This document shows, in pieces, positions 54,601 to 62,447 of a stretch of 64,000 bases of DNA (position 1 is its first letter; each line of letters starts with the position of its first letter). Location of the stretch: positions 62,001 to 126,000 of the forward strand of contig NZ_JARXVE010000005.1 of assembly GCF_029893345.1 (NCBI RefSeq). The letters run 5' to 3'. The position numbers and the translations under genes are program-made. Below the pieces are notes generated by a model, which saw only the letters and a list, made by a program, of their open reading frames with translations, ran no database searches and was not told the DNA's origin. The stretch is from Mycolicibacterium frederiksbergense (lineage in GTDB: Bacteria > Actinomycetota > Actinomycetes > Mycobacteriales > Mycobacteriaceae).

Positions 54601-54803
54601 GCCTCCCCGCGCAAGCGCGCCGAGCCGGTCAACAACAGCACCGACTCCGGGTCCGTGCCCGCAGCGATGTGCTCGACCGCGGTGGTGATCAGCAGCGAGC
54701 TCTTCCCCGTGCCGGGCCCGCCCAGTACCCGCACCATCCCGCCGCGCCCGGGTGCCAGCAGTTCGGTTCCCGCCAGCGCCGGCTCGACATAACGTGCAGT
54801 CAT
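51657..54803 (-). CDS. adnA: AdnA helicase-nuclease subunit
   Basis: This 1048-residue partner of AdnB has Walker A LGGPGTGKSS (Lys 34) and a Walker B with LLLVDDAQHLDP, Asp-Asp rather than Asp-Glu, in keeping with AdnA being the weaker motor in the known complex. The C-terminal nuclease has RLVVVDLKTGKSPVTKG and QLATYQLAVAAG, and ends CANCPVRSSCPAQ, a Cas4/AddB-like Fe-S cysteine set. ATG 54803 (MTARYVEPA) or 54812 are the likely starts. Cotranslated with adnB. Confidence 0.95.
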   Translation of the reverse strand: MTARYVEPALAGTELLAPGRGGMVRVLGGPGTGKSSLLITTAVEHIAAGTDPESVLLLTGSARLRGEARAAITARLLGAGVHGVVREPLVRTVHSYAFALLRLAAQRNADPPPRLITTAEQDGIIRELLAGDLEDGADSPVGWPEQLWPALSTAGFATELRDLMARCTERGVDPRALQRLGRSAGRPEWSAAGRFARAYEQIMLLRSAVGMAAPQATIPALGAAELVGAALEALGTDADLLAAERARISLLLVDDAQHLDPQAARLVRVLAAGAGLTVIAGDADQAVFGYRGADPVLLRDQGDDAYPAITLTRSHRCAPAVASAVSGIARRLPGVGATRRLDGNPERGDGEVTVRLAATSHAENTMIADALRRAHLMDGVPWSEMAVVVRSIPRVGAALARALSAAGVPVQSTGPDLGLATQPAVASLLTVLKVTASGHLDGESAIALLTGPVGRVDPVTLRQLRRALRRIDGSTPPRDFADLLVAAIAAEPAGLSAEHVKPLRRLRSVLAAARRSERDGADPRYTLWQAWSACRLQPRWLAASERGGTIGAQADRDLDAVTALFDVADQYVSRTAGASLRGLVDHVATLGTSISTADSSPQADAVSVLSAHAALGREWDFVVIAGVQEGLWPNTVPRGGVLGTQNLVDVLDGIVDPADRAVSTRAPLLAEERRLLMAAMGRARTRLMVTAVDSDTGDESLLPSPFCAELAELAGESEPLPPLAAPRVLVPSAVVGRLRAVVCAPEGAVDDESRRCAASQLARLAAAGVPGADPAEWHSMTPMSTEEPLWSDPEQVVTLSPSTLQMLTDCPLRWLLERHGGSDGRDVRSTVGSLLHALVSDSGKTETQLVNDLEKVWEQLPYEAKWYSDNELTRHRAMLETFTRWRSDTRGQLTEVGTEIDVEGVLVEPGPDGPGVRVRGRLDRLERDQADRLVVVDLKTGKSPVTKGDAQKHAQLATYQLAVAAGLLPDGDQPGGGRLVYLGKAGAAGATEREQDPMTPDSRADWLDTVGSAAAATAGPQFAARVNDGCANCPVRSSCPAQSVGERS

Positions 54804-54902
54804 AGCAGGCATGACACCAGAAGGGACCGACAAGTAGCGCAGCGGATTGGAGCGAGCAGCCCGACAAGTAGCGCCGCGAGCGGCCCTGGCAGCATGAACG
54901 GG

Positions 54903-55676
54903 ATGTCAGCCGAGAAGTTGCACGTCCACCGCTACGGCCCGGCACAGCCGCCCCGGCTGCTGCTCATCCACGGCTTGACCGGACACGGCCAGCGCTGGAA
55001 GACACTGGCCGAACAGCACCTGCCCGACGTCGCGGTCCTCGCACCGGACCTGCTCGGGCACGGCCGCTCATCGTGGGCGGCACCGTGGACGCTGGATGCC
55101 AACGTCGCGGCACTGTCCTCGCTGCTCGAGCGTCCGGCACTGGTGGTCGGGCACTCGTTCGGCGCTGCGGTGGCCCTCAATCTCGCTGCGGCACATCCGG
55201 ATCTGGTGAGTGGACTGGTGCTGCTGGACCCGGCTGTCGAACTCGACGGCCAGTGGATGCGTGAGATCGCCGACAACATGATGGCCTCCCCGGACTATCC
55301 GGATCCCGACGAAGCGCGCGCCGAGAAGGTGCACGGCTCCTGGGGTGAGGTCGCGGCCACCGAGCTGGACCGTGAGCTCGACGAGCATCTCATCGAGCTG
55401 GCCGGCGGCCGCTACGGGTGGCGGATCAGCATCCCGGCGATGATGGCCTACTGGAGCGAGCTGGCCCGCCCGGTTGCGTTGCCGCGCAAGGGCACTCCCA
55501 CGGTTCTGGTGCGCGCCACCCGCACCCACCCGCCGTATGCGCGCGACGAGCTGATCTCGGCGCTGGCCACCCGGCTCGGTTCGGATTTCGCCCTGGCAGA
55601 CTGGGACTGTGATCACATGGTGGCCCAGGCGAAACCCGCCGAAACTGCGAAGCTGATCCGCGAACAGCTGGCCTGA
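54903..55676 (+). CDS. lipV: alpha/beta hydrolase (LipV-like, Rv3203)
   Basis: This 257-residue esterase-type fold has RLLLIHGLTGHGQRW (oxyanion HG), DLLGHGRSSW, nucleophile VVGHSFGAAVAL (GHSFG) and a late WDCDHMVAQAKPAE with His. The expected acid is in the region before the last strand. The M. tuberculosis homolog LipV is an esterase/lipase annotation. ATG 54903 and 54894 (MNGMSAEK) are both possible. It is divergent from adnA and followed one base later by the alkyltransferase-like gene, so the two are cotranscribed. Confidence 0.88.
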   Translation: MSAEKLHVHRYGPAQPPRLLLIHGLTGHGQRWKTLAEQHLPDVAVLAPDLLGHGRSSWAAPWTLDANVAALSSLLERPALVVGHSFGAAVALNLAAAHPDLVSGLVLLDPAVELDGQWMREIADNMMASPDYPDPDEARAEKVHGSWGEVAATELDRELDEHLIELAGGRYGWRISIPAMMAYWSELARPVALPRKGTPTVLVRATRTHPPYARDELISALATRLGSDFALADWDCDHMVAQAKPAETAKLIREQLA

Positions 55677-55677
55677 G

Positions 55678-55974
55678 ATGCCCGCGGTCACCGAGGAGCA
55701 GGTCGAGACGGTGCGGGCGCTGGTCGCCGCGATCCCGTCCGGGCGCGTCTGTACCTACGGTGACATTGCCGATGCCGCTGGGCTTTCCAGCCCGCGCATC
55801 GTGGGCTGGATCATGCGGACCGACTCCTCGGACCTGCCCTGGCACCGGGTGATTCCCGCCTCCGGACGCCCGGCCCCGCACCTGGCCACCCGGCAACTGG
55901 AACGGCTGCGCGCCGAGGGCGTGCTGGCCGTCGACGGCCGGGTGTCACTGCGCGAATACCGCCACACCTTCTAG
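55678..55974 (+). CDS. alkyltransferase-like protein (ATL, MGMT DNA-binding domain)
   Basis: This 98-residue protein has the DNA-binding half of O6-alkylguanine-DNA alkyltransferase: IPSGRVCTYGDIADAAG, PRIVGWIMR and LPWHRVIPASGR. The acceptor Cys of PCHRV is Trp 55 here, the mark of ATL proteins, which bind O6-alkylguanine without repairing it and pass lesions to nucleotide excision repair. ATG 55678 begins one base past the upstream stop. A hairpin starts at the stop codon. Confidence 0.92.
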   Translation: MPAVTEEQVETVRALVAAIPSGRVCTYGDIADAAGLSSPRIVGWIMRTDSSDLPWHRVIPASGRPAPHLATRQLERLRAEGVLAVDGRVSLREYRHTF

Positions 55975-56036
55975 CGCGAGCAGACGCAGAGTCGCACCGC
56001 GAGCGCCTCCGGAGTGCGATTGTGTGTCTGCTCGCG
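55975..56036. terminator. hairpin with GTGTCTGCTCG core between ATL and TIGR02569 genes
   Basis: Left arm from CGCGAGCAGAC (55975) and right arm ending GTCTGCTCGCG (56036) pair over about 23 bp with a few mismatches and an inner GC-rich loop. It lies between convergent genes. Its outer arm matches the element at 13544-13601. Confidence 0.6.
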
Positions 56037-56048
56037 GGAGTAGGTGAG

Positions 56049-56903
56049 CTACAGGATCAGCCGGACGAGCGCGGCGGTCCGCGCCAGACCCGGGAACGCC
56101 GCCGCGGTGGACCGTGGATGCAATGCGTGCACCGCCAACCGGAACATCAACGCCCGCAACAACATCTGCGGCCATTCCGGTAGCGCCTCCCACCGCTCGA
56201 TCAATCCATCGTCGGCATCACCCCACGACAATGCATCGATTACCACCACACCTGCGGCCCACGGCGCCGGGCGCCAATACGGGGTGATGTCGGTGATTCC
56301 CGGTGCGGCCGTCCCGGCAAAAAGCACTGTGCCGTAAAGGTCGCCGTGCACCAGCTGGTTGGCGCTCTTGGTCGGCCTGCGCAACCCGGCCAGCTGATTG
56401 ATCAGCTCGACCGAACGTTGCCCGTCCGACGACCCGGGCGAGACGCTGGCACCGGGCGGCAACGAATGCAGCGGCCGGTCCTCCCATGCCGCACGGTCGG
56501 CGGCGATGAACACGTCGACATCGGCCCACGGCGCCACCGGCGGTTGAGTGAGGAACCGCGGCCGCTCCAACTTCGCGGTGGCCTCATGCAATCGCACGGC
56601 CGCCGACACCACTTCGTCATGGCGGGGTTCGGGGGTGCCGGCTACGAATGTGTCGGCCCGCCAGCCGGCCACCACGTAACGCCCATCGGTCGAGCGGACC
56701 GGGCGGGCCAGCCGCACTCCCTCGACGAACAACGTCTCGCGAACCTTGGCCGACCACGCCGCACGGGCGTGCTCGGGCACCATCGACAACACCACTTCGC
56801 CGCAGCGCCAGCCACCATCCCAGCTCGAGCCGAGCGGTACCGGGCGCACCCCGGAGAGGCCGAACGCCGCCAGCACATGTTCCGGCGGCCGTTCCACAGT
56901 CAC
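56049..56903 (-). CDS. TIGR02569 family protein (Rv3205c-like)
   Basis: This 284-residue actinobacterial protein has a reduced phosphotransferase-like look: VPLGSSWDGGWRCGEVVLSM at the N-terminus, RYVVAGWRADTFVAG, and LVHGDLYGTVLFAG with ITDITPYWRP, recalling the HGDL...D pair of APH-fold kinases. The usual kinase Asn and Lys are not evident, so activity is doubtful. The length is as in the family. It lies 36 bp downstream of moeZ on the same strand. Confidence 0.85.
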   Translation of the reverse strand: MTVERPPEHVLAAFGLSGVRPVPLGSSWDGGWRCGEVVLSMVPEHARAAWSAKVRETLFVEGVRLARPVRSTDGRYVVAGWRADTFVAGTPEPRHDEVVSAAVRLHEATAKLERPRFLTQPPVAPWADVDVFIAADRAAWEDRPLHSLPPGASVSPGSSDGQRSVELINQLAGLRRPTKSANQLVHGDLYGTVLFAGTAAPGITDITPYWRPAPWAAGVVVIDALSWGDADDGLIERWEALPEWPQMLLRALMFRLAVHALHPRSTAAAFPGLARTAALVRLIL

Positions 56904-56939
56904 AACCTCAGCCTAAGGCGTAACTCCGCAAACCAACGG

Positions 56940-58130
56940 TCAGTACATGACCATGTCGGGCTCAAGCTGTTTGGCCCAGGCCACAATCCCGCCCTGCAGG
57001 TGCATCGCATCGGAGAAGCCGGCCTGCTTGACGATTGCCAGAACCTCGGCCGAACGCACCCCGGTCTTGCAATACAGCACCGGTGTTCGGTCGACCGGGA
57101 GCTTGGCCAACGCGTCACCGGATTCGAACGACGGCTTCGGGATGAGCTCGGCGCCCTCAATGTGATTGATATCCCACTCCACCGGTTCGCGGACGTCGAT
57201 CAGCGCCAACGGTTTCCCGGCGTCGAGCAGCTCACGCAGTTCCAGCGGGGTGATCGTCGACCCCTGCGCAGCCTCGGTGGCGTCCTCCGAAACGACACCG
57301 CAGAACACGTCGTAGTCGATCAACTCGGTGATCTTCGGAGTCGCCGGGTCCTTGCGGATCCGGATGGTGCGGTAGGTCATGTCGAGCGCGTCGTAGACCA
57401 TCAACCGGCCCAGCAGCGGTTCGCCGATGCCGGTGATGAGCTTGATCGCCTCGGTGCCCATCACCGACGCGATCGACGAGCACAGGATGCCCAGCACCCC
57501 ACCCTCGGCGCACGACGGCACCATGCCCGGTGGCGGCGGCTCTGGATAGAGGTCGCGGTAGTTCAGGCCCAGACCGTCGGGGGCGTCCTCCCAGAACACC
57601 GACACCTGACCTTCGAACCGGTAGATCGAGCCCCACACATAGGGCTTGCCCGCCAGCACCGCGGCGTCGTTGACCAGGTAGCGGGTGGCGAAGTTGTCAG
57701 TGCCATCCAGGATCAGGTCGTACTGGCGGAACAACTCGACGGCGTTGTCGGGTTCCAGCCGGAACTCGTGCAGGTTCACCTTGACCAGCGGGTTGATCTC
57801 GGCAATCGAATCACGCGCGCTCTGCGCCTTTGGCCGGCCGATATCGGCCTGGCCATGGATGATCTGGCGCTGCAGATTGGATTCGTCGACCACGTCGAAC
57901 TCGACGATCCCGATCGTGCCCGCCCCGGCCGCGGCCAGGTACAGCAGCGTCGGCGAACCGAGACCGCCGGCCCCGATCACCAGCACCTTGGCGTTCTTCA
58001 GCCGCTTCTGCCCGTCCAGCCCGAGATCCGGAATGATCAGGTGCCGGCTGTAGCGCGCCACCTCTTCACGGGTCAGCTCCGCGGCCGGCTCAACCAGCGG
58101 CGGTAATGACACGTCCAAATTCGCGGACAC
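56940..58130 (-). CDS. moeZ: MoeZ adenylyltransferase/sulfurtransferase
   Basis: This 396-residue protein has an N-terminal E1/MoeB-type domain (VIGAGGLGSPTLLYLAAAGAG, LQRQIIHGQADIGRPKA, LDGTDNFATRYLVND) and a C-terminal rhodanese domain with catalytic Cys about 354 in LYCKTGVRSAEVL. MoeZ adenylates and thiocarboxylates small sulfur carriers for molybdopterin, thiamine-type and cysteine (CysO) pathways in mycobacteria. GTG 58130 follows GGAGACATGCG. It is upstream of the TIGR02569 gene in the same direction. Confidence 0.96.
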   Translation of the reverse strand: MSANLDVSLPPLVEPAAELTREEVARYSRHLIIPDLGLDGQKRLKNAKVLVIGAGGLGSPTLLYLAAAGAGTIGIVEFDVVDESNLQRQIIHGQADIGRPKAQSARDSIAEINPLVKVNLHEFRLEPDNAVELFRQYDLILDGTDNFATRYLVNDAAVLAGKPYVWGSIYRFEGQVSVFWEDAPDGLGLNYRDLYPEPPPPGMVPSCAEGGVLGILCSSIASVMGTEAIKLITGIGEPLLGRLMVYDALDMTYRTIRIRKDPATPKITELIDYDVFCGVVSEDATEAAQGSTITPLELRELLDAGKPLALIDVREPVEWDINHIEGAELIPKPSFESGDALAKLPVDRTPVLYCKTGVRSAEVLAIVKQAGFSDAMHLQGGIVAWAKQLEPDMVMY

Positions 58131-58280
58131 CGCATGTCTCCTCAGTTTTTATGGGCAGTTCATCGTCCCAGCTGCTCGTACCCACAACGGTAATCCGGTC
58201 CGGATACTTCCCGTGCTCCGGCTACCGACAATGATCGTGATGTGAGCCCGGCACTCGCCCGGCCCGCCCAGGATCGCCGG

Positions 58281-59318
58281 TTACGCGATCGGATACGGCC
58301 AGGGGTTGAACCGGCACGTCAAGCCGTCGGCCTTGACCGTTTCCGGGTCGAACTTGGCGGCGTCGTCATTTGAGGTCGAGAACGTTTGCTGCATCATGAT
58401 CGGCGCCAGCTGTCCGTTGGCTTCGCAGGCCTCGTGCCGCTGGTAGCCGATGGCATGACCAACCTCATGGTTGATCAGGTACTGCCGGTAGGAGCCGATG
58501 TCCCCTTGAAAGGGCACCGCACCGCGGACCCACCGGGCCTCGTTGATGAAAACTCGAGGCTGATTTCCGTTGAACAACGGGTTGTAGCACGACGCCTCCA
58601 GCTGGATGTCGTACCCGCACCCCTCGCGCACCGTCATCGGAGATGTCAACGACACCCGGAAATCGGGTTCGACACCGCTGCTCGCGTCTACTCGGGTGAA
58701 AGCGAACAACCCGTTGTGCGTCCAGCTCTTGGGATTGGCCAGGGTTTCACTGACCATCCGGGCGAAGCCCTCGTCACCGCCGAATGTGGTGGTGTCCACC
58801 CCGTCCTCGACCTCGACGGTGTAGGTAAAGGACTTTGTGGTGCCCTGACCGATCTTGGGGGTGGCGCCAGGAACGATGCGCCAGGTCCGGTCGCCGGTCT
58901 CGGTGAAGGGCCCGCCGGCCGGCAGGATGCCGGTGGGCAGGTTGGCGTCGAACTGGGTCAGGCCTTTGGGCGGCGCGCCGATGATCGCGGTGCTGGCCGC
59001 GTCGATGGTGGGCGGGCCCTGCACCGGGCCCTCCTCATCGAGGGCCGACTGCGGGGCGCTGGTGCCGGCGATCGTCTGATAGATCACCACCACGGTCAGC
59101 ACCACGAGCACCGGCAGCGCATAGGCCCGCCAGCCGTAGGTGGAGATGAATCGGCCGATCCAGGTTTGCTTGCGCCAGTGCTGGTGGTCATCGCGGTTCG
59201 ACCTGGTCCGGCCTGAATCCACAGCCAGCGGATCTCGCTGCGCGCGCAGCGGCTCCCGCCACTCGTTGCGCAGCGCCGGGACACGGCCACCCCCGCGACG
59301 TCCCGGGTCGTAGGTCAC
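58281..59318 (-). CDS. DUF3152 zincin-like membrane-anchored protein (Rv3207c-like)
   Basis: This 345-residue protein has a basic cytosolic N-terminus (about 60 residues), one membrane helix (YALPVLVVLTVVVIYQTIAG) and an extracytoplasmic domain with the metalloprotease motif HEVGHAIGYQRH near residues 283-294, fitting HExxHxxGxxxH. So it is a predicted zinc protease facing outside; the substrate is unknown. GTG 59318 is the start. It is divergent from the TetR gene. Confidence 0.9.
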   Translation of the reverse strand: MTYDPGRRGGGRVPALRNEWREPLRAQRDPLAVDSGRTRSNRDDHQHWRKQTWIGRFISTYGWRAYALPVLVVLTVVVIYQTIAGTSAPQSALDEEGPVQGPPTIDAASTAIIGAPPKGLTQFDANLPTGILPAGGPFTETGDRTWRIVPGATPKIGQGTTKSFTYTVEVEDGVDTTTFGGDEGFARMVSETLANPKSWTHNGLFAFTRVDASSGVEPDFRVSLTSPMTVREGCGYDIQLEASCYNPLFNGNQPRVFINEARWVRGAVPFQGDIGSYRQYLINHEVGHAIGYQRHEACEANGQLAPIMMQQTFSTSNDDAAKFDPETVKADGLTCRFNPWPYPIA

Positions 59319-59503
59319 CGGACCAGGATGGCACAGACTCCTGTGGATCCAATCCCGGCGCAGCTATGCCGTTACCACGCTGGTGTCATTTCGAAACCCG
59401 CGTACGTTTCGCAACGGACCGAGTGACGGTAGTAATGTCGTTGCGATCAGCGGCTCGGATGAACATGTCCAAGTGCGCCAGAGCAATACAGATTGAGGGC
59501 CTG

Positions 59504-60163
59504 ATGAGCGAACTCGCCAACACCGCCGCGAGGAAGGCTGACAAGCCGGCCACCGGTGGTGGCCGACGCGGCAACCGCCTGCCTCGGGACGAGCGACGCG
59601 GCCAGCTTCTGATCGCCGCCAGCGAGGTGTTCGTCGACCGGGGCTACCACGCGGCGGGCATGGACGAGATTGCTGAGCGTGCGGGCGTGAGTAAACCCGT
59701 GCTCTACCAACACTTTTCGTCGAAGCTAGAGCTGTACCTGGCGGTACTGCAGCGCCATGTCGACAACCTGGTATCCGGTGTGCGCCAGGCCCTGCGCACC
59801 ACGACCGACAACCGGCAACGGTTGCGCGCGGCGGTGGAAGCGTTCTTCGACTTCATCGAGCATGACAGCCAGGGTTATCGGCTGATTTTCGAGAATGACA
59901 ATGTCAGCGAACCGCAGGTGGCCGCGCAGGTGAAGGTGGCCACCGAGGCGTGCACCGACGCGGTGTTCGATCTGATCAGTCGCGATTCCGGTCTGGAGGC
60001 CCACCGGGCCAGGATGATCGCGGTCGGATTGGTGGCCATCAGTGTCGACTCGGCACGGTACTGGCTGACCAATGACCGGCCGATCGACAGGACTACTGCC
60101 GTGGACGGCACGGTGCAGTTCGCCTGGGGCGGACTGTCACACGTGCCGCTCACCCGGTCCTGA
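59504..60163 (+). CDS. TetR-family regulator (Rv3208-like)
   Basis: This 219-residue protein has a basic N-terminus (ARKADKPATGGGRRGNR), a TetR helix-turn-helix (LIAASEVFVDRGYHAAGMDEIAERAGVSKPVLYQHFSSK) and a C-terminal ligand/dimer domain. ATG 59504 follows TTGAGGGCC; the frame is open upstream to 59366 but without a ribosome site. The M. tuberculosis homolog sits in the same spot. It is convergent with the DUF3107 gene, two bases apart. The targets are not visible. Confidence 0.92.
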   Translation: MSELANTAARKADKPATGGGRRGNRLPRDERRGQLLIAASEVFVDRGYHAAGMDEIAERAGVSKPVLYQHFSSKLELYLAVLQRHVDNLVSGVRQALRTTTDNRQRLRAAVEAFFDFIEHDSQGYRLIFENDNVSEPQVAAQVKVATEACTDAVFDLISRDSGLEAHRARMIAVGLVAISVDSARYWLTNDRPIDRTTAVDGTVQFAWGGLSHVPLTRS

Positions 60164-60165
60164 GC

Positions 60166-60405
60166 TCAGGCGGATTCCGCCCCAACTCCGAAACCGACCC
60201 GCCGCACGTCGGCGGCGCCGATCTCGACATACGCGATCCGGCTGTTCTGCACCAGGAACCGCCGGCCCTTCTCATCGGTCAATGCCAGCACACCCGAATC
60301 CTTGGCGAGTGCGTCGGTGACCTGCTGCTCCACCTCGGTGGGTGTCTGCGCGCTGTTGAAGGTCAGCTCGCGCGGGCTGTCCGTGACACCGATTTTGACC
60401 TCCAC
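60166..60405 (-). CDS. DUF3107 protein (TB9.4/Rv3208A-like)
   Basis: This 79-residue cytosolic protein has VKIGVTDSPRELTFNSAQTP, TDEKGRRFLVQNSRIAYVEI and no membrane segment. The family is actinobacterial and annotated as an ATP-binding-like protein; its role is unknown. GTG 60405 is chosen (AGAAGGGTC upstream); the frame is open to 60555 but the extension is non-homologous basic sequence. The upstream 229 bp holds its promoter and that of the divergent MmpS-like gene. Confidence 0.88.
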   Translation of the reverse strand: MEVKIGVTDSPRELTFNSAQTPTEVEQQVTDALAKDSGVLALTDEKGRRFLVQNSRIAYVEIGAADVRRVGFGVGAESA

Positions 60406-60634
60406 GCTGGGACCCTTCTTTCTTACTTTCGTGGTTATCCGCTTTCCAGAGCAGGCTAGTGGACGGCCAGACACGACCGTCGCGGCGTGGTGCCAGTGCA
60501 GGTACGCCGTGCGCGAAACACAGATATCGAACCGAGTCCGGACCGTAACCGACACACCCCGCGCTCAACCTCATCTGTCACTTCCGCCTCGATAGCATCA
60601 GTTCGACATTGGACGAGACGACTGGGACAGCCGC

Positions 60635-61423
60635 ATGACCAGGCACTATTCGCCGTATGACACCACGCCGACCGAGCGCTTCGGGGACCACCCGTATGAG
60701 CCGGGCAGCTATCAGGACCACTACTCCCAATCCGGCGCCTACGCCGCGGACTACGCGACTGCCGCTGCCGACCCGCAGGCCGATTACCAGGAGTACGCCG
60801 ACTACGACGACGAGGTCACGTTCTACGAGGACCCCATCGATCGGCGCTGGATCTGGGTCGCTGCCGTGGCAGGCGCGATCCTGCTCGTCGCGGTGATCTG
60901 CACCGTCGTGATCCTGGGCGGCGGAGACAGCGGCACGGTGTCTGCCTCCCTGACCTCGCCGTCGGCCCAGCCGACGCAGACCTCCCAACCGGCGCAGGAC
61001 GCCACGTCCAAGCCGGTTCCGCCGCGCGCCGAACCGACCGCGCCGCTGTCACCGGAGACCGTGACCACGGTGACCCCCACGCACAGCCCGACCGCGGTGG
61101 CCCCACCCGCCGCGCCGCCGGCCGAAGCGGCCCCGCCGGTGGCCAATGTGAACCCGAACGCCATCACCTATCAGGTGACGGGCAACCGCCAGCTCATCGA
61201 CCTGGTGACCGTGGTCTACACCGATGAGCAGGGCGCGCTGCAGACCGACATCAACGTCGCGCTGCCGTGGACCAAGACCGTGGTGCTCAACCCGGGCGTC
61301 CAGCTGAAGTCGGTCACCGCCACCAGCGTCGCCGGTCAGCTCAACTGCACCATCACCGATGCGGCGGGCGCCGTGATCGTCGCGCAGGCCAACAACACCA
61401 TGATCACCACCTGCACGCGGTAG
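60635..61423 (+). CDS. MmpS-like membrane protein (Rv3209-like)
   Basis: This 262-residue protein has an acidic Tyr/Asp-rich cytosolic N-terminus (about 65 residues), a single membrane helix (WVAAVAGAILLVAVICTVVIL), a long Pro/Thr/Ala linker, and a C-terminal beta domain with ITYQVTGNRQLIDLVTVVYTDEQG, the MmpS fold. Real MmpS proteins partner MmpL exporters of lipids; no mmpL gene is adjacent here. The start is ATG 60635. Confidence 0.88.
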   Translation: MTRHYSPYDTTPTERFGDHPYEPGSYQDHYSQSGAYAADYATAAADPQADYQEYADYDDEVTFYEDPIDRRWIWVAAVAGAILLVAVICTVVILGGGDSGTVSASLTSPSAQPTQTSQPAQDATSKPVPPRAEPTAPLSPETVTTVTPTHSPTAVAPPAAPPAEAAPPVANVNPNAITYQVTGNRQLIDLVTVVYTDEQGALQTDINVALPWTKTVVLNPGVQLKSVTATSVAGQLNCTITDAAGAVIVAQANNTMITTCTR

Positions 61424-61450
61424 CCGATACCGGCCGCCAGCCCCGGCCGG

Positions 61451-62149
61451 TCAGGCCAGGCCCAGCTCCTGCATGCGGGACTGATGGGTGTGCTGCAGCC
61501 GGCCGAAGAATTCGGCCAACTGGGTCAGGCCCTCGCCGCTGGACATCACCAGGTCGACGAGCTCGTCATGATCGGCCAGTACGAACTGCGCCTGGGTGAC
61601 CGCCTCACCGAGCAGCCGACGGGCCCACAACGCCAGGCGGTGCCGCTGGCGATCGCTGGCGGTCACCGCGGCGCGCACCTCGGCGACCACGAACTGCGAA
61701 TGACCCGTTTCGGAGAGCACCGCGCGCACCACCGAGGCGACTTCCTCAGGTAATGCGTCAGCAATCTCCAGATAAAAGTCCGCGGCCAGCGCATCACCGA
61801 TGTAGGTCTTGACCAATGCCTCCAGCCAGGTGCTGGGAGTGGTCATGCGGTGGTAGTTCTCCAACGCCGAGGCGTACTTCGTCATCGCCGGGACGACGTC
61901 AACTCCCCTGCGTTCCAATGCATCCCGCAACAACTCATAGTGGCCCATCTCGGCGGCGGCCATGCTCGCCAAGTTGATCCGGCCGCGCAAGTTGGGCGCC
62001 ATGCGCGCCTCTTCGGTGAGCCGGTAGAACGCTGCAACCTCGCCATAGGCCAGGACGGCAAACAATTCGTTCACCCCGGGATGATCCGCCGTCACGCCCG
62101 AATCGACCGGTTCAACGATCTGTCCTGCGGCAGGCTGAGACGAAGTCAT
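61451..62149 (-). CDS. ferritin-like, MiaE-type protein (Rv3210c-like)
   Basis: This 232-residue four-helix protein has candidate diiron ligands in AYGEVAAFYRLTEEAR, AAAEMGHYELLRDALE (ExxH) and VLSETGHSQFVV (ExxH). The fold is of the ferritin-like/tRNA hydroxylase (MiaE) group, but the substrate has not been shown and mycobacterial members may do something else. ATG 62149 is the start. It is convergent with the MmpS-like gene and divergent from rhlE, with a 298-bp gap. Confidence 0.85.
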   Translation of the reverse strand: MTSSQPAAGQIVEPVDSGVTADHPGVNELFAVLAYGEVAAFYRLTEEARMAPNLRGRINLASMAAAEMGHYELLRDALERRGVDVVPAMTKYASALENYHRMTTPSTWLEALVKTYIGDALAADFYLEIADALPEEVASVVRAVLSETGHSQFVVAEVRAAVTASDRQRHRLALWARRLLGEAVTQAQFVLADHDELVDLVMSSGEGLTQLAEFFGRLQHTHQSRMQELGLA

Positions 62150-62447
62150 GTCGCCAACTCTAGACGCCACTCGGCACCACCATCGGCTGGCAAATCGGGC
62201 CAAATCCCGCGACCAGCTACAATGGCAGGTGGTAACGGCTTCGAGTTGACTTTTCAGCCGCCCGGACCACTACCAGGAAATGTGCGTGCACGCAGTGGCC
62301 CGCCCTATGGGGGCAGGGCCCAGCGGACCGGAAGCGCCACTGGATGCGGACACGTATCTGGGGGGCAAGCCGGGCCGTTTCACCGTCGAACTCGTGCGCG
62401 CTGGATGCCCCATGAGGTTTGACAGTGAAAGGCTACCTCCACCCACC
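62150..62447 (+). promoter_or_regulatory. 298-bp leader/promoter region of the DEAD-box helicase gene
   Basis: It contains a perfect -10 TACAAT at 62218-62223, with a poor -35 (near 62195). This would give a leader of about 215 nt. An imperfect GC-rich hairpin lies around 62298-62324 (GGCCCGCCC...GGGCAGGGCCC). No convincing gene is seen, although the frame of rhlE is open back to 62280. Long structured leaders are common for RNA helicase genes. Confidence 0.45.

Noticed and set aside
55678..55974. PWHRV in the alkyltransferase-like protein as a mutated active site
   Set aside because: Trp in place of Cys defines the ATL family and is not damage.
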